Below are positions 22,385 to 29,335 of a stretch of DNA of 62,000 nt, piece after piece. The translations under genes and the position numbers were made by a program. The stretch is taken from contig CAJNDS010002684.1 of NCBI GenBank assembly GCA_905221605.1, positions 1-62,000 of the forward strand, in the 5' to 3' direction. The notes below the pieces were generated by a model. It was not told the DNA's origin, did no database searches, and worked only from the letters and a program-made list of their open reading frames with translations. The DNA comes from Symbiodinium natans. Its lineage: Eukaryota > Sar > Dinophyceae > Suessiales > Symbiodiniaceae. Each line of letters begins with the position of its first letter. Position 1 is the stretch's first letter.

Positions 22385-23674
22385 TTAGACGTCCGGAAAC
22401 CACTTCCGCACCTGACCTCTGATAGCGTCAGTACACTCCGGAAAGCTGTCAAAGGAAGGCACGGGAGCACGCGGAAAAATAGTGCGCTGTCCACGACTCC
22501 CCTTGGATCTCTTCGGAATGGCAATATGCAGAGGAATCACGTGCTCAGAGCCCGCCAGCTCGTCACAGACATCCGCAGAGTCGTCGACGTGAATGATGGG
22601 GAGCTCAACCTCCTTTGCCAGTTTCTCCAGCACTACACGCTTCCCCAACGGACCAGTGGCCTTCCTCGTAATGAAAATGAGGCAAATAGGCGATTCCCCG
22701 ATCTGCGTGAAAAGAGTATCACAGGAATTCACTGTCGTCTCAACCACGTGCCTCTTGGTGTCCTCGTGATGACAGGAACTGCAGACGAAGAATAAACCCC
22801 CGTAGCGCGGAATCAACGAATGAAGATCGCGCAAGGCTGCCACACACTCTGAAGGAAACTCGGGCCTAGGATCCGTCCAGCTCGTTGACTTTTTGTGATA
22901 TCGATCCAACACTCCGTGAAAATCCAAGCTCAAACCAAAAGAGAATCTCTCGAAAGCTGGTTCCGTAAGCTTCACCTTAACACCCTCAAAGTCCAGCACC
23001 TCTGTCTTCAGGGGATGGAAGTCAATCACACGAGGAATCCCCGTCACCTGAGGTAGCGGAGGATGCGAAGGTTCCGGCGCACGAGGCGGTACCTTAACTG
23101 GTGGAGGATGCAAAGGTTCCGGCACACAAGGCGACACCTGAGCTGGTGGAGGATGCGAAGGTTCCTTAGGCGTCCGAGGCGGAGCCTTCGGTGGAGTCTT
23201 TGGTGCCGGAATGCCTGATGACAATGAAGCCGATGGAGTTAACAAAGGCTTTGGAGTCGGCAAAGGCCTCTGAGTTGAAGAGCTTGATGACGAAGAAGCG
23301 GGTGGAGGTGATGGAGCCGTGGTCTTCGCCTTCAGAACAGCAGTTGAAGGATGAAGTCGATGAAACGGACGAAATGGCGCAGAAGGCGGCGGAGTCTCCG
23401 GGGCCTGATCGTCAATAACGATCACTTCTGACTGCTCTTCCACAGCCTGAAAAGGAGCCGTCTTCGGACGGCGCACTACGGATCTTGTAGAGCCGTCAGG
23501 GCGACGGAAGGGAACTTCGGATGGATCTGCGAAGATGCCCAAGTCCTGATCGCGCAGAAAGATATATAGTTGATATGCTTTCCGCTTCCTCTGGGCTGCA
23601 GCGCCCCCTCGAGTGCGTCTCACGCCGAGAGACCTTGGAATACGCTCTTCCTCACGAGGAGGGTTATAGTCCAT
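22385..23674 (-). CDS. HAD-phosphatase-like ORF upstream of Copia gag
   Basis: A 429-residue ORF between the 5' LTR and gag. Residues 1-90 are basic, about 90-225 Pro/Ser-rich low complexity, and about 225-429 a HAD-like domain. Motif I is LDFHGVLD (D251, with His at +2 where the acid/base Asp normally sits), motif II VCSSCHHED near 297, motif III the Lys in GKRVVLEKL near 345, and motif IV HVDDSADVC near 362. HAD enzymes are mostly phosphatases using an Asp nucleophile; Asp to His at +2 may alter chemistry or leave a binding fold. A normal stop lies 142 bp before the gag ATG, so it is a separate ORF rather than part of the polyprotein. Ordinary Copia elements lack it. The ATG at 23674 follows the candidate PBS by about 50 bp. 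Confidence 0.75.
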   Translation of the reverse strand: MDYNPPREEERIPRSLGVRRTRGGAAAQRKRKAYQLYIFLRDQDLGIFADPSEVPFRRPDGSTRSVVRRPKTAPFQAVEEQSEVIVIDDQAPETPPPSAPFRPFHRLHPSTAVLKAKTTAPSPPPASSSSSSSTQRPLPTPKPLLTPSASLSSGIPAPKTPPKAPPRTPKEPSHPPPAQVSPCVPEPLHPPPVKVPPRAPEPSHPPLPQVTGIPRVIDFHPLKTEVLDFEGVKVKLTEPAFERFSFGLSLDFHGVLDRYHKKSTSWTDPRPEFPSECVAALRDLHSLIPRYGGLFFVCSSCHHEDTKRHVVETTVNSCDTLFTQIGESPICLIFITRKATGPLGKRVVLEKLAKEVELPIIHVDDSADVCDELAGSEHVIPLHIAIPKRSKGSRGQRTIFPRAPVPSFDSFPECTDAIRGQVRKWFPDV

Positions 23675-23723
23675 GGGTCCTCAATCCTAGACCCTGGAAT
23701 CTTCAGAACAAACAGAGCGATAC

Positions 23724-23737
23724 GGGGCTGATAACCA
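23724..23737 (-). promoter_or_regulatory. Candidate primer-binding site of Copia element
   Basis: Minus-strand TGGTTATCAGCCCC begins on the last base of the 5' LTR. It starts with TGG, as expected for pairing with the CCA end of a tRNA, and resembles the initiator-Met type site TGGTATCAG with one extra T. No tRNA gene is in the window to test it. Confidence 0.45.
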
Positions 23738-23957
23738 GTTGAACAGGTCAGAACCTGGCCTAAGCCTGAAAGGGGAAGGACCAGACACAACCAAAAGAAG
23801 GGTTTAGGGACCCTCAAAGCCCTCAACCCTGCGCGCAAGCCGCACCTCATGCGGCCTTTTTGCTTGAGCCAAAAGTCAGAAGGTAAGCCATCCTGATCTG
23901 CATAACATGACTATACATACATCACTTTACAGGAAGGAAGCTCGTGATTCTTCAACT
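23737..23957 (-). repeat. 5' LTR of Copia element (221 bp)
   Basis: Base-for-base match to 14369-14589. It should carry the promoter for the element. TTTTGGCTCAAG (spliced-leader 3' end) is on the sense strand at 23863-23874, followed by a pyrimidine-free spacer of only a few bases and GGCCGCATGAGGTGCGGC, a GC hairpin (CCGCACCTCATGCGG on plus). Confidence 0.95.
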
Positions 23958-23962
23958 TCCCC
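23958..23962. other. Target-site duplication, right (TCCCC)
   Basis: Second copy of the 5-bp duplication, followed at once by GAATTCGCTGGTT, the continuation of the 42-bp satellite unit cut at 14368. Confidence 0.9.
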
Positions 23963-25765
23963 GAATTCGCTGGTTCCAAAACCATCGCAAATACCATGGT
24001 CCCCGAATTTCTGGTTTCGTGAATAGCATGGTCTGGGCGCTTGAAAACACCGCAAAGAGCATGGTAACGGACATCTGGGCGTTCCAAAAACCCTCGCAAA
24101 TACCATGGTCCCCGAATTCGCTGGTTTTTCCGGGGCTGGATTCGACTTTTGTAGTACAAACGTAGTACGCCGCGGACACGCAGAGCTTCCGTGGCTGGAA
24201 AGTCGACTTTTTGTAGTACAGACGTAGTACGCCGCGGACGCCCTGGGCGTCTGAAATTTGCAGTACAAACGTAGTACACCGCGGACACGCGGAGCTTCCG
24301 TGGCTGGAAAGTCGACTTTTGCAGTACAAACGTAGCACGCCGCGGACACGCGGAGCTTCCGTGGCTGGAAAGTCGACTTTTTGTGGTACAGACGTAGTAC
24401 GCCGCGGACGCCCTGGGCGTCTGAAAACACCGCAAATAGCATGGTAACGGACATCTGGGCGCTTGAAAACACCGCCAAGAGCATGGTAACGGACATCTGG
24501 GCGCTCCAAAACCATCGCAAATACCATGGTCCCCGAATTCGCTGGTTTCAAAACCATCGCAAATACCATGGTCCCCGAATTCGCCGGTTCCAAAACCATC
24601 GTAAATACCATGGTCCCCGAATGCGCTGGTTCCAAAAACCATCGCGAAAACCATGGTCCCCGAATTTGCTGTTCCAAAAGCATCGCAAATACCATGGTCC
24701 CCGACTTCGCTGGTTCCAAAAGCATCGCAAATACCATGGTCCCCGAATTCGCTGGTTCCAAAACCATCGCAAATACCATGGTCCCCGAATTCGCTGGCTT
24801 CGTAAATACCATGCATGGTCTGAGCGCTTGAAAACACCGCAAAGAGCATGGTAACGGACATCTTGGCGTTCCAAAACCATCGCAAATACCATGGTCCCCG
24901 AATTCGCTGGTTTCTAAACCATCGCAAATACCATGGTCCTCGAATTCGCCGGCTCCAAAACCATCGTAAATACCATGGTCCACGAATTCGCTGGTGCCAA
25001 AAACCATCGCGAAAACCATGGTCCCCGAAGCATCGCAAATACCATGGTCCCCGAATTCGCTGGCTCCAAAAGCATCGCAAATACCATGGTCCCCGAATTC
25101 GCTGGCTCCAAAACCATCGCAAATACCATGGTCCCCGACTTCGCTGGTTCCAAAAGCATCGCAAATACCATGGTCCCCGAATTTGCTGGTTCCAAAACCA
25201 TCGCAAATACCATGGTCCCCGAATTCGCTGGTTTCGTAAATACCATGGTCCCCGAATTCGCTGTTCCAAAAGCATCGCAAATACCATGGTCCCCGAATTC
25301 GCTGGTTCCAAAACCATCGCAAATACCACGGCCCCCGCGAATAATAGCATGGGAACGGACATCTGGGCGCTTGAAAACACCGCAAAGAGCATGGTAACGG
25401 ACATCTGGGCGCTCCAAGACCATCGCAAATACCATGGTCCCCGAATTCGCTGGTTCCAAAACCATCGTAAATACCATGGTCCCCGAATTCGCTGGTTCGA
25501 AAAGCATCGCAAGGGGACTTCCGTGGCTGGAAAGTCGACTTTTGTAGCACAAATGTAGTACGCCGGGGACGCCTACTTTTGTAGTACAAATGTAGTACGC
25601 CGGGGACGCCCGGAGCTTCCGTGGCTGGAAAGTCGACTTTTGTAGTACAAAGGTAGTACCGGGGACGCCCGGAGCTTCCGTGGCTGGAAAGTCGACTTTT
25701 GTAGTACAAACGTAATACGCCGCGGACACCCGGAGCTTCCGTGGCTGTAAAGTCGGCTTTTGTAG
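23963..25765. repeat. Mixed 42-bp and 62-bp satellite, right part
   Basis: Three unit types are interleaved. (1) CCATGGTCCCCGAATTCGCT + GGTTCCAAAACCATCGCAAATA (42 bp; more than 25 copies). (2) GGTAACGGACATCTGGGCGC + TTGAAAACACCGCAAAGAGCAT (42 bp), occurring singly or in pairs as block starts. (3) A unit of about 62 bp with GTCGACTTTTGTAGTACAAA and GGAGCTTCCGTGGCTGG, clustered at 24120-24420 and 25510-25765. Because 42 is divisible by 3 and the unit lacks stops in most frames, open frames of up to 611 codons on minus and 236 on plus read through it. Confidence 0.95.
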
Positions 25766-26351
25766 CATGCAGTTCAAGTGCATACACGTCGAGTAGACAA
25801 GTGCAGTGTACAAGTGACTATGCAACCATGTAAGTGCATACATTTGTCCAAGTGCATACACTTCGAGTGCAAAGAGTCAACTGCATGGAGTCAACGCACG
25901 GCAAATCGATGCTTTCTGGCCATCCCTCTTCTAGTTTTTGCAGCTGCGGGAGCCTGGCCTGAGTGTTGAATTTGCTAGAGCGTCCAGTGCCTGGTCGAGA
26001 CTTGCAACGAGTGTTCGTGTTATTGCCGAAACACACCTCGCATCTTGCAAGCTCAGCGCACAAGCGGAACAGCAGAGGACGGTCAATACAAAGCGCAAGA
26101 GACGGGGCCTCCACATCCCTCGTACCTGCAAGTCCCCCTTTTTCCCACCCTTTCTTCTACGATCTTTTCCATCCGTTTTGCCGTGAGAACACGCAGTTTT
26201 CTGCATTCAATGCCAGGGCCATCTCGCACCTGTTAGGAAAGCGGAGACCGGACACCAGGAGGGTCGCCTCGCATTGAACGACTCCCAAAACCTCCCTGCT
26301 ATGAGCCCGCTTTGCAATGCTCTGCAAATCTCTCGCCGGGTTTCTACGCAG
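25766..26351. other. Non-coding segment, AAGTGCATACA repeats
   Basis: Degenerate AAGTGCATACA(C/T) units occur at 25785-25895. After them no gene or RNA can be supported. Confidence 0.55.
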
Positions 26352-26842
26352 CTAAGTTTTGGGGGTCTTGGGGGTTTTGGGGGTTTTGGGGGGTTTTGGG
26401 GGGTTTTGGGGGGTTTTGGGGGGTTTTTTTGGGGGGTTGTTGGGGGGTTTTGGGGGGTTTTGGGGTTTTGGCGGTTTGGGGCTTTGGGGCTTTTTTTTTT
26501 TTTGGGGCTTTGGGACTCAGGGCTTGTGGGGGTTTGGGGGTTGGGGGGGTTGGGGGTTGTTGGGGGGTTTGAGGGGGTTGGGAGGTTGGGGGGGGTTGGG
26601 GGGGTTGGGGGGGTTGGGGGGGGGGGGGGGGGAGGGGGGGTTTAGGAGGGGGGGTTAGTAGGGGGGGTTAGTAGGGGGGTTTAGGGGGGGGGGGGTTAGT
26701 GGGGGGGGTATAGGGGGGGTTAGGGGGTTGGGTTAGGGGGGGGGGGGGTTGGGGGGGGGGTTTGGGGGGGGGTTGGGGGGGGGGTTGGTTGGGAGGGGGG
26801 GGGGGGGGCTGGGTGGGAGGGGTTGGGGGGGGTTGGGGGGCG
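26352..26842 (+). repeat. G-rich tract 1 (G4-6T2-4 repeats)
   Basis: About 490 bp on plus of almost only G and T, with runs of 4-14 G separated by TTTT, TT or TTAGTA. Every frame is open (Gly/Trp/Phe-rich on plus, Pro-rich on minus), which is not evidence of coding. The pattern predicts stacked G-quadruplexes on plus; later units (GGGGGGGTTTAG, GGGTTAGTAG) drift toward the TTTAGGG telomere type. Confidence 0.92.
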
Positions 26843-27412
26843 CTCGACGCCAGCTTCCAAGCACTTTGTGGACCATTGTGTGCTATGTGGTTCTGGACAC
26901 CTGCATCAGGAGCATCGCAGGATCTAGAATGCTCTGCAAGAGAGCACCACGATACAGTGCCAGAAAGCACCTGGCGCAATGTGAGTCAATCCATTAGGTG
27001 ACTCCGTGTTGCAGATGACTAGGACCGCCACGAGACCACTATAGAGATTTTTTAAAGTGGCTGACTCCCCAGTGCTACCAAACAGCCAGCCGAAACCTGC
27101 CTTCTGTCCGCACAGCCCCCCCCCTCGACAGGCCCCCCTTATTTCCCCGCTTCGGAGTGGAATCTTTATGATCCCATCCTCGATGGTTGATTCCTAGAAA
27201 ATCATACGAGTATGTTTTGCCCAATACGCTACTTTGAGTGAGTGTGCAGTGTGTAGTTTGTTCTGAAGCTGTTCAAGCTCACGTGTGAATTTGTTTAGTT
27301 TGCGCACTTCGTGACTTTTGGCTCAAGGCCTGCGAGTGAAAAAAGGACGTGTCCGCGCTTGGTTGAGATGGTTTTGGGTTTCAAGAGAAAAGGTACCAGA
27401 TGGACCTTCGCG
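26843..27412. other. Spacer between G-rich tracts, with spliced-leader-like 12-mer
   Basis: No gene seen. TTTTGGCTCAAG, the last 12 bases of the dinoflagellate spliced leader, occurs on plus at 27316-27327. The longer 16-mer TGACTTTTGGCTCAAG (27312-27327) is identical to that in the Copia LTR. Confidence 0.6.
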
Positions 27413-27765
27413 GGTTGGGGGGGTTGGGGGGGTTGGGGGGGTTGGGGGGGTGGGTTTGGGGGGTCGGGGGGTTCGGGGTCGGGGGGGTCTGGGTGGGGGG
27501 TCGGGGGGGGTCGGGAGCGGTCGGGGGGGGTTGGGGGGTGGTTGGGGGGGGTTGGGGGTGTGTGGGGGGTTGGGGGGGTTTTGCGGCCCCCCGGGGTTGT
27601 GGGGGGGGGTTGGGGGGCGTTTGGGGGGGTTGGAGGGGTTGGTGGGGGGGTTGGGTTGGGGGGGGGGGTGGGGGGGGTCTGGGGGGGGTTTGGGGGGAGG
27701 TTGGGGGGGGTTGGGGGGGGTTGGGGGGGGTTGGGGGGGGTTGGGGGTTTGGGGGGGGTTGGGGG
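27413..27765 (+). repeat. G-rich tract 2 (TTGGGGGG repeats)
   Basis: About 350 bp of TTGGGGGG and TCGGGGGG-type units on plus, with a short break at 27578-27600 (TTTTGCGGCCCCCCGG). It should fold into many G-quadruplexes. The long Gly-rich and Pro-rich frames are artefacts. Confidence 0.93.
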
Positions 27766-28694
27766 CACAAGTCCGATTCGTTCGACTTTCGATTTTCGCT
27801 CTCCGCTCCTCTCCCTGAGCACCCGGCCAGGCAGTGCCTGGACCCGCCCACGGCGCCCCAAACCTCGTCAAAACACACACGACAAGAAACACTTGTTAGA
27901 TTGAGAGGTTTGTTGAAAGATTGAGAGACCAAAAAGCAAAGAAGAGACCGTGTTTTTGATCTTGAGAGGCTTCTCAGAAGCACGTCCCTGTCGCAATCCA
28001 AGCCGTGCTGCACAGGGATCTCAAGGATCACCTGAGGCACGGAGGATGCAGAAAAGGTTAAGACCGGGCTTTGTCAAGACGCGCCATGACTTTGCCCGAG
28101 ACTTCAAGACTTCGTGCTTCGCTTCGCCTCGGTGTGCCTGCGTGGCGGCAGCCGCCGCACCAGCCACGCGACTGTCTCAGCCTTCTCCCGCAGAGGCCGC
28201 CGGTGCCTGCAAGTTCCTCTGCTACTCTGACTCGAAATTCTCTTTCTCACACTGCAGTGAGAACACTTTGAGAACGCTGGGAATCCTCAGAGTCCTGTTT
28301 AGACTGTTCAGACTTGCTCTGAGCCGCGAGCCAGATGTGGCAAGGAAGGGCTTCGCGGCTGCGAATCAGCAGGTTGCTGGAGAAGCCACGAGATTGCACC
28401 GACTGAGAGCAGAGAGCAAACACTCTCAGAGCAGACACTACACTCGCCTTTGAGATTCTGTCTCAATGTTCTTTCCGTGCAGAACTGTCGCACCTTTTTG
28501 CTCCACACGGTCGTGTTGTTCTTGTGTCTTTTTCATGCTTTGCTTGTGGGTGCCGAAGAAACCCAAAGACGAAGAAACACGCCTTGAAGCACCACATTGT
28601 CGGGCACACGGATTTCTCAGGGCTCGGCACGGATCGCGGCGGATACATCCGCTTCCGAATCCTGGAGGCAAGTTTTCAAAAAAGTAGATTGTGG

Positions 28695-28700
<6 letters not shown>
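27766..28700. other. Non-coding segment
   Basis: No domain or RNA recognised. The longest plus frame (27950-28453, 167 codons) has no recognisable motif and no repeat support, so I leave it uncalled. Confidence 0.5.
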
Positions 28701-28778
<78 letters not shown>

Positions 28779-28779
28779 A

Positions 28780-28812
<33 letters not shown>
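28701..28812. repeat. (TC)n and (TA)n microsatellites
   Basis: (TC)n runs from about 28701 to 28772 (about 36 units). (TA)n follows from about 28780 to 28812. The Gypsy-like element begins 27 bp after the TA run. Confidence 0.95.
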
Positions 28813-28816
<4 letters not shown>

Positions 28817-28838
28817 ATATGTACACATGAACCCGAGA

Positions 28839-29131
28839 TGTGAGCAGGTCTAAGCACGCACGTTCCATGTGCAGAGCTGCCAGAACCAGTACTGTAGTTT
28901 TCCTTTGCATGTGTAGATTTGCAATTCGTATCAATGCCAATATTTTGGCTCAAGTACCGAGCTTGTGCCTTTGAGCACGGTAGAGTCGTACAGTAGCTCC
29001 TAGGTTGCTGTGCGGTCCGACCGGACGCACTCAGGCGTAGCTGCACAAGTGGACTCACGAAGTCGTAAAACAGCGTGACCGGGCTGTGATTGCATTGGCT
29101 TAGTGCAAGTCCAGTGCTGGTCGACTTCACA
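28839..29131 (+). repeat. 5' LTR of Gypsy-like copy 1 (293 bp)
   Basis: Canonical TG...CA ends with the inverted repeat TGTGA/TCACA. Nearly identical to 45798-46094 apart from the missing CTTG. Contains ATTTTGGCTCAAG at 28942-28954, the last 13 bases of the dinoflagellate spliced leader, in sense. Confidence 0.95.
28942..28954 (+). other. Spliced-leader-like 13-mer in Gypsy-like 5' LTR
   Basis: ATTTTGGCTCAAG equals the last 13 bases of the conserved 22-nt dinoflagellate spliced leader. It also lies at 45901-45913 and, in a longer match, at 53239-53255 (minus). Confidence 0.8.
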
Positions 29132-29335
29132 ATTGGGGGCTGTTCTGGGAAGCGTACAGCTCTTGTGCCTACGGCCCGAGTGGGCAAGCATTGCTTTGCT
29201 TGTCTGTCGCGGTCCGTGACCTGGACGCGTGGACTGTGTGCCACGCTTGCGGCCTGTTAACCAAGGCGCGGCGCTTCGCGTGCCACGCCTGCGGCCTGCT
29301 AACCAAGGCGCGGCTTTTCGCCTTGTGTTGCGGCA
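29132..29335 (+). other. Gypsy-like copy 1 leader with candidate primer site and 42-bp tandem repeat
   Basis: TGGGGGCTGTTCTGGG at 29134-29149, two bases after the LTR, is a weak primer-site candidate (TGG start). Two 42-bp direct repeats (29238-29279 and 29280-29321; GCGGCCTG(T/C)TAACCAAGGC core) lie just before the gag ATG at 29336. A copy of the element's GC-rich hairpin motif is at about 29209-29229. Confidence 0.6.

Larger units (their letters stand above)
14369..23957 (-). mobile_element. Young Ty1/Copia-type LTR retrotransposon, 9,589 bp
   Basis: A complete element on the minus strand with 221-bp direct LTRs that read as identical, a 5-bp TCCCC target duplication, a polypurine tract next to the 3' LTR and a candidate primer-binding site next to the 5' LTR. 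Its ends are AGTTGAA...TTCAACT rather than TG...CA. Order from 5' to 3': LTR, HAD-like ORF, then Gag, CCCH finger, protease, 2OG-Fe(II) dioxygenase-like domain, integrase, methyltransferase-like domain, RT, RNase H, LTR. Integrase before RT is the Copia order. The polyprotein is split over four frames. Identical LTRs imply a recent insertion into the satellite array. Confidence 0.93.

Noticed and set aside
23952-25787. Open frames of 533-611 codons across the satellite
   Set aside because: Open only because the unit is 42 bp without stops; several frames are open at once and there is no domain.
26312-27924. Gly/Trp-rich and Pro-rich open frames over the G tracts
   Set aside because: Homopolymer artefacts; both strands and all frames are open.
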